This document shows, piece after piece, positions 26,730 through 34,472 of a DNA stretch of 64,000 bases (its first letter is position 1; every line of letters starts with the position of its first letter). The DNA lies in NCBI GenBank assembly GCA_910587835.1, contig CAJUNQ010000118.1:9469-73468 (forward strand), given 5' to 3'. Made by a program: the position numbers and the translations under genes. A model generated the notes under the pieces. It saw only the letters and a list, made by a program, of their open reading frames with translations. It had not been told where the DNA came from and did not search any database. The DNA comes from an uncultured Oscillospiraceae bacterium (GTDB lineage: Bacteria > Bacillota > Clostridia > Oscillospirales > Acutalibacteraceae).

Positions 26730-26789
26730 AGCTATCCCTCCAAAATCTCGTTGGTAATGGGTATGCGGGAGGACAGGATAATATGAGTG

Positions 26790-26818
26790 TTGCAAACAGG
26801 AGGACCTTCTGCTACAAT
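26790..26818 (+). promoter_or_regulatory. Sigma-A promoter for PAP2 gene
   Basis: TTGCAA (26790-26795), 17-bp spacer, TACAAT (26813-26818). Confidence 0.7.
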
Positions 26819-26949
26819 AAAAGAATCCCCATCCCGGGACAAAAGCCAGATGGCAGGCACAACAAACAGGGGCGAAGCAGCCCGTCTCCCTTTTCTGCGG
26901 AAAAATGGGAATCCTCATCCGACTCAGTCGCAAAAGAAAGGAGCCCTCC

Positions 26950-27513
26950 ATGCCAGAACTCAATGTCTTTGACCAGACTGTCATGAGCTTTATTCAAACC
27001 CACTGTCACAATGCCTTTACCAACAGGATTTTTCCCGTCATCACCTATCTGGGGGAGGGCGGCGGGTTCTGGATCGTCCTGGGGCTGCTGCTGGTGATTT
27101 TTGGCAAGCGTTCCGGCTGGCGCGCCACCGGCTGGGTGGTGCTGCTGGCTATGCTGGCGGGACTGTTGATCGGAGAGGTCACCCTGAAAAATATCATCTG
27201 CCGCCCCCGGCCTTTTCAGAAATTCCCCAGCTATGGGGAGCTGCTGATTCCGCCGCCCTCGGGCTGGTCTTTTCCCTCGGGGCACAGCTGCTCCTCCTTT
27301 GCGGCAGCTGTGGTTATTCTCCGGCGGGATAAACGCTTTGGGGCGGGAGCCCTGACGCTGGCGGCGTTCATTGCCTTTTCCCGGGTGTTTTTGTTTGTCC
27401 ACTACCCCACGGACGTGCTGGCAGGGGCCGCCCTGGGCGCTTTGTGCGCATGGGGCGTGTGCTGGGCATACCCCCGGGCAGCGGGCTGGTGGAAGGAGCG
27501 GACCGGCAGATAA
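26950..27513 (+). CDS. PAP2-family membrane phosphatase
   Basis: A 187-residue integral membrane phosphatase of the PAP2 superfamily, plausibly an undecaprenyl-diphosphate phosphatase (BcrC/YbjG-like) or lipid phosphatase. The three motifs are present: KNIICRPRPF, SFPSGHSCSSF with the catalytic-site histidine, and SRVFLFVHYPTDVLAG with the nucleophilic histidine. Four to five hydrophobic segments are visible. ATG 26950 follows AAAGGAG; in-frame sequence before it is leader. Monocistronic, ending at a strong shared terminator. Confidence 0.88.
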   Translation: MPELNVFDQTVMSFIQTHCHNAFTNRIFPVITYLGEGGGFWIVLGLLLVIFGKRSGWRATGWVVLLAMLAGLLIGEVTLKNIICRPRPFQKFPSYGELLIPPPSGWSFPSGHSCSSFAAAVVILRRDKRFGAGALTLAAFIAFSRVFLFVHYPTDVLAGAALGALCAWGVCWAYPRAAGWWKERTGR

Positions 27514-27537
27514 AGCCCCGGCTGGAAATAACCAAAG

Positions 27538-27586
27538 AAGCTGTACCTGAGAGCAACGCAGGTTTCTCTCAGGTACAGCTTTTTTG
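27538..27586. terminator. Bidirectional 16-bp terminator
   Basis: A perfect 16-bp stem (27538-27553 with 27566-27581) followed by TTTTTT and extended by AACCAAA/TTTGGTT. It separates the convergent PAP2 and GNAT genes. Confidence 0.9.
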
Positions 27587-27587
27587 G

Positions 27588-28079
27588 TTACAGGACTCGT
27601 TCCCACAGGGTCTGACAGCTGCCCAGGTAGTGCCAGCTGCTGCCGCTGGGGTTCTCGCCGGCCTTTTCAAGCCCCAGATGCTCCAAAATGGCCTGGGACT
27701 TCCGGTTGCTTTTGTGGGCATAGGCCTCCACCTGGGTGAGGCTGGGGGGCAGTGTCTTTGCCAGCCATTGGTACAGGGAGCGGAACAGGCCCGTCCCCTG
27801 ATGCTCGGGGCTGATCTGGATCTCCTCCATCACCAGTGTGCCGCCGTGAAGGCTGTACTGGAAATATCCCGCCAGCACCCCGTCCCGGCGCATCAGCACC
27901 AGCTGGCGGCTGGGCTCTGCCAGGGCGGGCAGGATGTACTCCCGCCACACCCTCAGGTCCTCCTCATAGCTGTCGCCGGTGGGGGCGATGGCGGTCATGT
28001 TCCCGCGCAGGATGGGGAACAGCTGGAGAAGGATGGGGGGAAGGTCCCCCTTGTCCGCCAGGGTGAATGAGATGTCCAT
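27588..28079 (-). CDS. GNAT N-acetyltransferase
   Basis: A 163-residue GNAT acetyltransferase. The acetyl-CoA-binding segment is MEEIQISPEHQGTGLFRSLY (Q-x-x-G-T-G-L type), followed by AYAHKSNRKSQAILEHLGLEK, the usual motif B. The substrate is unknown. ATG 28079 follows AGAGGAGG. Its 5' end and ribosome binding site were copied along with the toxin-antitoxin cassette: a relic of the start (minus strand, ATG at 28447) lies in front of the second cassette. Confidence 0.85.
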   Translation of the reverse strand: MDISFTLADKGDLPPILLQLFPILRGNMTAIAPTGDSYEEDLRVWREYILPALAEPSRQLVLMRRDGVLAGYFQYSLHGGTLVMEEIQISPEHQGTGLFRSLYQWLAKTLPPSLTQVEAYAHKSNRKSQAILEHLGLEKAGENPSGSSWHYLGSCQTLWERVL

Positions 28080-28096
28080 AAAAGAGCCTCCTCTGG

Positions 28097-28124
28097 TTGA
28101 CAAAATTTGACAAAATGGTATAAT
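28097..28124 (+). promoter_or_regulatory. Promoter of toxin cassette 1
   Basis: TTGACA (28097-28102), 16-bp spacer, TATAAT (28119-28124). Both boxes are perfect consensus. Confidence 0.85.
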
Positions 28125-28172
28125 AGTTATGCTTCCGCCCCTCTACTCTGGCAGCTGAAGGAGGTGGATGCT

Positions 28173-28268
28173 TTGGAGTTCATAATTTCTTTTTGCATGT
28201 CCGTCGCAGCGAGTGTAGTGGCTTACTACATTTGCAAATGGCTTGACGAACAGCTAGGAGGCAAGTAA
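28173..28268 (+). CDS. Fst-like type I toxin peptide, copy 1
   Basis: A 31-residue hydrophobic peptide, too short for normal gene calling. It begins MEFIISFCMS, has one membrane helix, and ends in the charged tail YYICKWLDEQLGGK. The start is TTG 28173, eight bases after AAGGAGG (28158-28164); an in-frame GTG at 28164 overlaps that site. The layout of one transmembrane helix and a short charged tail, with a convergent antisense RNA and shared terminator, is that of Fst/par type I toxins, which damage the membrane when overproduced. I infer the function from architecture; a small membrane protein with another role is the alternative. Confidence 0.7.
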   Translation: MEFIISFCMSVAASVVAYYICKWLDEQLGGK

Positions 28269-28271
28269 GCC

Positions 28272-28340
28272 AAAAAAGAAGCCCCCGGAGATGGCCCTCT
28301 CCGGGGGCTTCGCTTTTTGATGCTTTGGAGTTCATCCGTC
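28272..28340 (-). ncRNA. Antisense antitoxin RNA 1
   Basis: A predicted RNA of about 70 nt running from the minus promoter at 28374-28347 to the shared terminator. Near its 5' end it carries the complement of GATGCTTTGGAGTTCAT, a 17-nt direct repeat present at 28167-28183 (over the toxin start) and 28319-28335. It can therefore pair both at the terminator and at the toxin initiation region, as RNA II does in par of pAD1. Confidence 0.65.
28278..28318. terminator. Shared bidirectional terminator, cassette 1
   Basis: A perfect 13-bp stem (28278-28290 with 28299-28311) with five T on the plus side and six T when read on the minus strand. It ends both toxin mRNA and antisense RNA. Confidence 0.9.
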
Positions 28341-28346
28341 CTCTAT

Positions 28347-28374
28347 ATTATAGCATATCGGCGGAAAATGTCAA
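28347..28374 (-). promoter_or_regulatory. Promoter of antisense RNA 1
   Basis: On the minus strand TTGACA (28374-28369), 16-bp spacer, TATAAT (28352-28347). No open reading frame of note follows, so it drives a non-coding RNA. Confidence 0.8.
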
Positions 28375-28464
28375 CCCCTTGGCCCTTATAAAAAAGATCC
28401 TGCGGTAGGCTGGGGAAGGGCTTCCTTGGGTTGAACGAGATGCCCATAAAAGAGCCTGCTCTGG

Positions 28465-28492
28465 TTGACAAAATTCGACGAAATGGTATAAT
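28465..28492 (+). promoter_or_regulatory. Promoter of toxin cassette 2
   Basis: TTGACA (28465-28470), 16-bp spacer, TATAAT (28487-28492). Confidence 0.85.
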
Positions 28493-28542
28493 AAAGGTGC
28501 TTGCCGCCCCTCCAATCTGGCAACGGAAAGGAGGTGGGTGTT

Positions 28543-28638
28543 TTGGACTTCATCATCTCTTTTATCCTGTCCGTCGCAGCAAGTGTGATAGCTTATTACA
28601 TATGCAAGTGGCTTGACGAACAGGCGGGAGGCAGGTAA
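28543..28638 (+). CDS. Fst-like type I toxin peptide, copy 2
   Basis: A 31-residue paralogue of the 28173 peptide, beginning MDFIISFILS and ending YYICKWLDEQAGGR. It differs at about six positions, all conservative or in the helix, while many third codon positions differ, which suggests selection on the protein. Start TTG 28543 lies eight bases after AAGGAGG. It has one membrane helix and a charged tail. Function as a membrane-active toxin is inferred from the cassette's organisation. Confidence 0.7.
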   Translation: MDFIISFILSVAASVIAYYICKWLDEQAGGR

Positions 28639-28646
28639 GCCCAGCC

Positions 28647-28717
28647 CAAAATGAAACCGCAGAGAATGCAGTCTCTGCGGTTTCGCTTTTTGTGGGGGTC
28701 TGGACTTCATCATTTAC
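28647..28717 (-). ncRNA. Antisense antitoxin RNA 2
   Basis: A predicted RNA of about 70 nt from the minus promoter at 28752-28724 to the shared terminator. It carries the complement of TGGACTTCATCAT, a 13-nt direct repeat at 28544-28556 (toxin start) and 28701-28713. Its repeat differs from that of cassette 1, so cross-pairing should be poor. Confidence 0.65.
28653..28691. terminator. Shared bidirectional terminator, cassette 2
   Basis: A perfect 13-bp stem (28653-28665 with 28672-28684), loop of six, T-tract on the plus strand (28687-28691) and a shorter one on the minus strand. Confidence 0.85.
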
Positions 28718-28723
28718 ATCCCT

Positions 28724-28752
28724 ATTATAACACCCCCGCCCGGGAAAGTCAA
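28724..28752 (-). promoter_or_regulatory. Promoter of antisense RNA 2
   Basis: On the minus strand TTGACT (28752-28747), 17-bp spacer, TATAAT (28729-28724). It starts immediately after the end of the RND gene. Confidence 0.8.
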
Positions 28753-28755
28753 CCC

Positions 28756-31700
28756 CTACAGGTCCACCTTCCGCAGCTCCTTTTTGGCCATGATGTCATA
28801 CATGGCGGGGACCACGAACAGGGTCATGAGGGTGGCGTACAGCAGTCCGCCAATGCACACCACGGCAATGGGCTGCATCATCTCCGCGCCCATGCCGGTA
28901 GCCAGGGCCATGAATACCAGCCCCAGCACCGTGGTCAGCACCGTCATGAGGATGGGCCGCATACGGGTGCGGCCGGCCAGGATGATGGCCTCCCGGCGCG
29001 GGATGCCCTCCAGCCGGAGCTGGTTGATGTAGTCGATGAGCACAATGCCGTTGTTGACAATGATGCCCGCCAGCATGATGAAACCGATCATGGACACCAC
29101 GCTCACCTCCATGCCGCAGAGATACAGGGCCAGAAAGCCGCCGGTAAAGGCCAGGGGGATGGTGAACATCACGATAAAGGGCAGCAGCATAGACTGGAAC
29201 TGAATGACCATGATCAGATAGATAATGAGGATAGCCAGAGCAGCCATTTGCAGCAGCTGGCCCATGGCCTCCATTATGGTCTCATTCTCGCCGGTAAGGG
29301 CGTAGGTGACGCCCTGGGGAGGCGTGTAGCCGTTCAGGGCCCGCTGTGCCGCCTGGGTCACCAGACTGATGTTGTACCCCTCCTCCAGGGTGGAGCTGAC
29401 CGTCAGCACCCGCTTCTGGTTCTCCCGGCTGACGGCGTTCAGGCTCTGCCGGTCCTCAAACTTAGCCACGCGCACAAGGGGCACCTCATCGGTGTCGCCG
29501 GTAGTGCGGTCTGTGGCAGTAACGGTGAGGCTTTTCAGATAGCTCTCGTTCATGCCGCTCTCCTTGGGGTGCACCACCAGCACGTCCTGGCCGTAGCCGT
29601 CTACCGTGATGCTGGTGGCGGTGCTGTCCTCAGTAATGGCAGCGCTGACGCTCTGGTAGATTTGGGCGGTGGTCAGGCCGTTCTCCATGGCCTTGTTTTT
29701 GTCCACCACAATGCGCAGCTCGGGAGTAGCGTCCTCCAGGTCGCTCTCAGCCTGGGCAATGCCCTCTACCTGGGACAGGGTCTCGGTAATCTCCTCTGCG
29801 GTTTGGATGAGGCTGTCCATGTCGTCGCCATAGAGCTTGATCTCCACCCCGGAGCCGCTCATGGCGGACATGTAGGAGCTCATATCCATAGCGCCCTGGG
29901 CTTCCACCGTGCAGTCCAGGTCTGCGCAGGCGGCTTCTATTTCCTTGGCCGCTTCGCTGTCGCTGAGGCCCGCGCTCTCGTCCAGAATCACATACATGGA
30001 CACCTCCCCGGCCTCGCCGCCGCCCATCATGCTCATAACCCCGGCCCCGCTGCTGCCGCTGGCCATAGCGCCTACCGTTTCCACGCAGTCCAGAGGGAGA
30101 ATGCGGTCTACAATCTGGTCGGACATGGCAGTGCGCTCCTCAAAGGTGGCGTCCTCCTGGGGCAGGGTAAAGCTGACGGTGATCTGGTTGCCGCTCATGG
30201 CAGGCATAAACAGGAACCCCCGGGACAGAGCCAGCCCCACGCTGGCTACCAGCAGCGCCAGGGACAGGGCCAGGCACACCCATTTGTGCCGCAGAGAGGC
30301 TCCCGCCAGCCAGCCGTAGCCCTGTATCACCCGGTCAAAGAGGGAGTGGTCCTTGGGCTTGCTGGCCCGCAGGGTGGTGGAGGTCATGGCAGGCACCAGG
30401 GTGATGGCTACAAACAGGCTTGCCAGCAGAGAGTAGCCAATGGTCAGGGCCATGTCGCTGAACAGCTGTCGGGTGACGCCCTCTACAAATACAATAGGGA
30501 GGAACACGCACACCGTGGTGAGGGTGGAGGCGATGATGGCCCCTGTCACCTGCACCGCCCCCTGTACCGAGGCCTTTGCCGCAGACATGCCCTCGTTGCG
30601 CAGGCGGTAGATATTCTCAATGACCACCACAGAGTTGTCTACCAGCATGCCCACGCCCACAGCAAGGCCCGAGAGGGAGATGACATTCAGGGTGACCCCG
30701 GAGAAATACATGAGCACAATAGCCACCATCAGGGAGATGGGGATGGAAAAGGCAATGACCACAGTGGGCCGGATGTCCCTTAGAAACAGCAGCAGAATCA
30801 GCACCGCCAGAGCCGCCCCCAGCACCAGGTTCTGCAGCACAGTGTCCACCACAATATAGATGTAGTCCCCCTGGTCGGACAGGGTGGTGAAGCGCAGGCC
30901 CTCATACTCCTCAGAGAGCTTTTCAAAGCGGGCCTGTATGTTTTTTGACACCAGGGCGGTGGAATAGGTGGACTGCTTGGTAAAGGACAGCACCAGCCCG
31001 TCCTCCCCGTTGATCTTGGCATAGAGCTCGCCGGCGTTGCTCTCGGTCTGCACGTCCGCCACGTCCTTTAAGTAGACCTTGCCAATGGCCTCGTCTCCGG
31101 TGTCGAACAGCAGCAGGTTTTCCAGTTCCTCCGCGCTTTCCAGCTTGTCGCCCACCCGCACCAGACAGGGCGCGCCTCCCTGGTCCACATAACCGGCGGG
31201 CATAGAGAAGTTCTGGGCGGACAGAATTTGAGAGACCATCTCCATGGTGATGGGCAGGTCCGCGTTTTTGTAGGCAGCCTCCTTCTGCTTGTCAAAGTCC
31301 TCCTGGGCAGACTCCAGTTGGGTTTTGGCAGATTCCAGCTGCTGCTGGGCAGCGGACAGGGCAGACTGTCCCGCCAGAATCTGGGACATGCCGGCGCTCA
31401 TCTGCAGCACGCCGCTGGTCTGCTGGGCCGAGAGCTGCTGCAGGGCCTGGTTCACTGTCACCGCGCCGCTGTCCAGCTGAGAGAGGGTGCTTTGCAGCTG
31501 GGCTTTGCCGGCAGTGAGCTGGTCCAGGTTCTTCTGAGCCTCGGCAATGGAGGCGTCGATCTTCTCCGGGTCCACCCCGGCGGCCGAGGCCATGGCCTTG
31601 GCCTCGGTGAGGGCGCCGGCCAGGGCCTCGCGCCCGGCCTGAAGCTCCGCCAGCCTGGCAGGGGCTCCTTCGGCAGTGGTGCCTAGGGCGGCAAAACCGG

Positions 31701-32805
31701 CCTCGGCAGCAGCCAGCTGGGGGGTCAGGGCTTCCAGCTGGGCCTGGACCGCAGCGTATTCCTCGGTCTCCGGGTCCAGCTGGGCCAGCTGCTCCGTCAA
31801 CGCCGCCTGCTGGGCAGTCAGGGCCTGATAGCCGTTAATCAGCTCTGTCAGCCCGGCAATGCCCTGGTCCGCAGCGGCCAGCTGGGTGTTCAGCTGGTCC
31901 AGGTTGGTCTTCAGGCTGGTGAGCTGCTCCAGGGCAGTTTTCAGCTGGGTCTCGGTTTGGCCCATGGTGGTGAGCTGGGCGTTGATTTGAGACTTGGCGG
32001 ACTCAATCTCCACCTTTTTGGCAATGAGCTGGCCCTGAGCCTGGCCGGTCTGCTGGGCCAGCTGGCTCTGACCGGCCTCAAGCTGGGCCTTCTGGTCCGC
32101 CAGCTCGTCCGACTGCTCCTGGGTCTCGCTGAGGCCGTCCTCAATCTCCTGGCTGCTGTTGTCCAGCTCCTGCTGGGCCTCATTGAATTTCTGGTCCAGC
32201 TTAGCCTTGATTTTGGCGTTCACCGTGTCGATTTTGTCCTGCCGCAGCCGCACGGTGACGCTCTCCTCCACATTGCCGCTGACCGAGACGCTGGCAACGC
32301 CCTCAATGCCTTCCAGCTTGGTCAGCAGTTCCCCGTCCAGCAGATTGGTAAGGGCGATGTTGTCCAGGCCCTCCCGCTCCATGGCGGCCACGGCCACAGG
32401 CAGCATGCTGGGGTTTATCTTCATGATGTAGGGGGTGCTCACCATGTCGCCCCAGCTGCCGGAGACAGAGTTCAGCTTCTCCCGGATGTCGGCGGTCAGG
32501 GTGTCCATATTGGCGTCATCGGTGAGCTGCAGCATGACCTGAGAGCTGTTCTCCCGGCTGACAGAGGTGATCTCCTCCACATGGTCCAGGGTGGCCATGG
32601 CCTGCTCAATGGGGCGGGTGACCTCTTGCTCCACCTGCTCTGGGGTCGCGCCCGGGTAGGCGGTAATAATGACCGCGTAGGGCAGGTTGATGTTGGGCAG
32701 CAGGTCGGGGGTCATGCGGGTAAAGGCCACCACTCCCAGCACCAGGGCAATGACCACGCCCACCAGGACGGTCAAAGGCTTTTTTACGCTGAACTTGGAA
32801 AACAT
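28756..32805 (-). CDS. RND efflux permease with coiled-coil insert
   Basis: A 1349-residue transporter of the RND superfamily (AcrB/HAE-like), expected to export drugs or lipids by proton exchange. The N-terminus (KKPLTVLVGVVIALVLG), the first porter domain with PGATPEQVEQEV, the VGMLVDNSVVVIENIYR segment of helix 4 with its paired aspartate, and the C-terminal helices are all typical. Between about residues 200 and 515 the first extracytoplasmic loop carries a Gln/Leu/Ala-rich insert of heptad-like coiled coil, about 300 residues longer than AcrB. ATG 32805 follows AGAGGAAC. No membrane-fusion protein gene is adjacent, and the host probably lacks an outer membrane, so the insert may replace that partner. 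Confidence 0.88.
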   Translation of the reverse strand: MFSKFSVKKPLTVLVGVVIALVLGVVAFTRMTPDLLPNINLPYAVIITAYPGATPEQVEQEVTRPIEQAMATLDHVEEITSVSRENSSQVMLQLTDDANMDTLTADIREKLNSVSGSWGDMVSTPYIMKINPSMLPVAVAAMEREGLDNIALTNLLDGELLTKLEGIEGVASVSVSGNVEESVTVRLRQDKIDTVNAKIKAKLDQKFNEAQQELDNSSQEIEDGLSETQEQSDELADQKAQLEAGQSQLAQQTGQAQGQLIAKKVEIESAKSQINAQLTTMGQTETQLKTALEQLTSLKTNLDQLNTQLAAADQGIAGLTELINGYQALTAQQAALTEQLAQLDPETEEYAAVQAQLEALTPQLAAAEAGFAALGTTAEGAPARLAELQAGREALAGALTEAKAMASAAGVDPEKIDASIAEAQKNLDQLTAGKAQLQSTLSQLDSGAVTVNQALQQLSAQQTSGVLQMSAGMSQILAGQSALSAAQQQLESAKTQLESAQEDFDKQKEAAYKNADLPITMEMVSQILSAQNFSMPAGYVDQGGAPCLVRVGDKLESAEELENLLLFDTGDEAIGKVYLKDVADVQTESNAGELYAKINGEDGLVLSFTKQSTYSTALVSKNIQARFEKLSEEYEGLRFTTLSDQGDYIYIVVDTVLQNLVLGAALAVLILLLFLRDIRPTVVIAFSIPISLMVAIVLMYFSGVTLNVISLSGLAVGVGMLVDNSVVVIENIYRLRNEGMSAAKASVQGAVQVTGAIIASTLTTVCVFLPIVFVEGVTRQLFSDMALTIGYSLLASLFVAITLVPAMTSTTLRASKPKDHSLFDRVIQGYGWLAGASLRHKWVCLALSLALLVASVGLALSRGFLFMPAMSGNQITVSFTLPQEDATFEERTAMSDQIVDRILPLDCVETVGAMASGSSGAGVMSMMGGGEAGEVSMYVILDESAGLSDSEAAKEIEAACADLDCTVEAQGAMDMSSYMSAMSGSGVEIKLYGDDMDSLIQTAEEITETLSQVEGIAQAESDLEDATPELRIVVDKNKAMENGLTTAQIYQSVSAAITEDSTATSITVDGYGQDVLVVHPKESGMNESYLKSLTVTATDRTTGDTDEVPLVRVAKFEDRQSLNAVSRENQKRVLTVSSTLEEGYNISLVTQAAQRALNGYTPPQGVTYALTGENETIMEAMGQLLQMAALAILIIYLIMVIQFQSMLLPFIVMFTIPLAFTGGFLALYLCGMEVSVVSMIGFIMLAGIIVNNGIVLIDYINQLRLEGIPRREAIILAGRTRMRPILMTVLTTVLGLVFMALATGMGAEMMQPIAVVCIGGLLYATLMTLFVVPAMYDIMAKKELRKVDL

Positions 32806-32946
32806 GGGTTGGGTTCCTCTTTTCTATGTAAGAAGATAAAGGCGGAAAACATGCGGGCAAAGGCATGTTCCTAAAGTATAAACCCTTGACAGCGTGAATG
32901 GATGAATTTTTTGTAAAGATTCCGGCAGAGAAGATCAGGGAAAAGC

Positions 32947-32975
32947 TTGCATAACAGCAGGAGATATGATATACT
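32947..32975 (+). promoter_or_regulatory. Sigma-A promoter for hisHF
   Basis: TTGCAT (32947-32952), 17-bp spacer, TATACT (32970-32975). Confidence 0.75.
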
Positions 32976-33005
32976 TGCCTTAATAATTTAGTGAGGTGAA
33001 TTGTC

Positions 33006-33623
33006 TTGATTGCCATTATCGACTACGGGGCGGGCAACCTGCAAAGTGTAGAAAAGGCCCTGCGGCATATTGGCTGCGCCTGTCAGGTGGCCTCTACTCC
33101 GGCCCAGCTGGCCTTATGCGAGGCTGCGGTGCTTCCGGGGGTGGGAGCCTTTGGCGAGGCCATGGCCGGTCTGTCAAGCCGAATGCTTGACACCGCTGTC
33201 CGGGAGTTTATTGGGCAGGGCAGGCCCTTGCTGGGCATTTGCCTGGGCCTGCAGGTACTGTTTGAAAGCAGTGAGGAGTCCCCAGGTGTAAAGGGGTTGA
33301 GCGTTCTGCCTGGCAAGGTCCTGCGCTTGCCGGCAGAGGGGCAGAAGGTCCCGCATATTGGCTGGAATTCTCTGGCTTTGGAGCGCTCCGGCTGGCTGCT
33401 GCAGGGCTTGGAGGCAGAGCCTTACGTCTATTTTGTGCACTCCTACTATTTGCAGGCTCAGGGGGACGTGGTCACTGCTTCGGCCAGCTACGGAGCCCAC
33501 ATTCACGCGGCAGTGGAGCGGGGGAATCTGGCGGCGTGCCAGTTCCATCCGGAAAAGAGCGGGCGCACCGGCCTGCGTATTCTGAAAAATTTTGTCCAGC
33601 GGGTCAAGGAAGCAAGAGCCTAG
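33006..33623 (+). CDS. hisH: Imidazole glycerol phosphate synthase, HisH subunit
   Basis: A 205-residue class I glutamine amidotransferase that supplies ammonia to HisF in histidine synthesis. It opens with [18 protein letters not shown]; the nucleophile Cys is in [13 protein letters not shown] (about residue 80) and the His/Glu of the triad in CQFHPEKSG near residues 180-186. Start is TTG 33006, six bases after GAGGTGA. hisF follows after 14 bases and forms the complex. Confidence 0.93.
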   Translation: MIAIIDYGAGNLQSVEKALRHIGCACQVASTPAQLALCEAAVLPGVGAFGEAMAGLSSRMLDTAVREFIGQGRPLLGICLGLQVLFESSEESPGVKGLSVLPGKVLRLPAEGQKVPHIGWNSLALERSGWLLQGLEAEPYVYFVHSYYLQAQGDVVTASASYGAHIHAAVERGNLAACQFHPEKSGRTGLRILKNFVQRVKEARA

Positions 33624-33637
33624 AGAGGAGGGGCGGC

Positions 33638-34405
33638 ATGTACGCAAAACGAATCATCCCTTGCCTGGACATCAAGGACGGCAGGGTTGTGAAGGGAACA
33701 AACTTTACACAGCTGCGGGACGCCGGGGACCCAGTGGAAGCAGCCAAGGAGTACGACCGCCAGGGGGCGGATGAGCTGGTTTTACTGGATATCAACGCCT
33801 CTGCGGACAGCCGGGGCATTTTGACCCATGTGGTGGAGCAGGTAGCGGAGAGCATTTTCATCCCCTTTACAGTGGGGGGCGGCATACGCAAGGTAGAGGA
33901 CTTTACAGATATACTGCGGGCTGGGGCGGACAAGGTTTCTGTAAACTCAGCGGCTTTACAGAGACCGGCGCTGATCCGGGAGGCGGCGGAGAAGTTTGGC
34001 AGTCAGTGCGTGGTGGTGGCTATGGACGCCAAACGCCGGCCTGGAGGGGGCTGGTCGCTCTACCTGAACGGCGGACGGGTGGATACTGGCAAGGATGCCC
34101 TGGAATGGGCCCGGGAAGCAGAGGCCCTGGGTGCGGGGGAAATCCTTCTGACCAGCATGGACCAGGACGGGGTAAAGACCGGCTATGACTTGGAGTTGAC
34201 CCGGGCAGTGTCCGAGGCTGTGGGGATTCCGGTGATCGCCTCCGGCGGGGCAGGTCAGCTAAGTCATTTTTATGACGCCTTTACCACCGGCCGGGCTGAC
34301 GCAGTGCTGGCAGCTTCGCTGTTCCATTTTGGCGAGGTGAGCGTCCCCCAGCTGAAGACCTATTTGCGGGAGCAAGGGGTGCCGGTGCGGCCCGCCAGTC
34401 TGTAA
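33638..34405 (+). CDS. hisF: Imidazole glycerol phosphate synthase, HisF subunit
   Basis: A 255-residue TIM-barrel cyclase that turns PRFAR and ammonia into imidazole glycerol phosphate and [20 protein letters not shown] near the N-terminus holds the catalytic Asp11; the second catalytic Asp is in [15 protein letters not shown], and phosphate loops GGGIRKVED and ASGGAGQ are present. ATG 33638 follows GAGAGGAGG. The rest of the histidine pathway is not in the window, so hisHF is split from it here. Terminator follows. Confidence 0.95.
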   Translation: MYAKRIIPCLDIKDGRVVKGTNFTQLRDAGDPVEAAKEYDRQGADELVLLDINASADSRGILTHVVEQVAESIFIPFTVGGGIRKVEDFTDILRAGADKVSVNSAALQRPALIREAAEKFGSQCVVVAMDAKRRPGGGWSLYLNGGRVDTGKDALEWAREAEALGAGEILLTSMDQDGVKTGYDLELTRAVSEAVGIPVIASGGAGQLSHFYDAFTTGRADAVLAASLFHFGEVSVPQLKTYLREQGVPVRPASL

Positions 34406-34422
34406 AGGCGTTTAGCTATACA

Positions 34423-34472
34423 GAACCGCCTGGATGTAAAGCGATAAAGCTTTACACCCCGGCGGTTTTATT
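34423..34472 (+). terminator. Terminator after hisF
   Basis: AACCGCC and TGTAAAGC pair with GCTTTACA and GGCGGTT with a small internal loop, followed by TTATTCT. It lies against the 3' end of the convergent M15-like gene. Confidence 0.8.

Larger units (their letters stand above)
28064..28752. repeat. Tandem duplication (period about 368 bp)
   Basis: The unit that begins near 28064 recurs near 28432: the GNAT start and ribosome binding site, toxin promoter, toxin gene, terminator, direct repeat and antisense promoter all reappear in the same order. The two -10 boxes lie 368 bp apart. Copies have diverged in the loop, terminator stem and direct-repeat sequences while keeping the promoters and the peptide. 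Confidence 0.85.

Noticed and set aside
28651..30783. A 710-codon frame on the plus strand opposite the RND gene
   Set aside because: Shadow of the transporter, rich in His and Gln; it would also start inside the terminator of toxin cassette 2.
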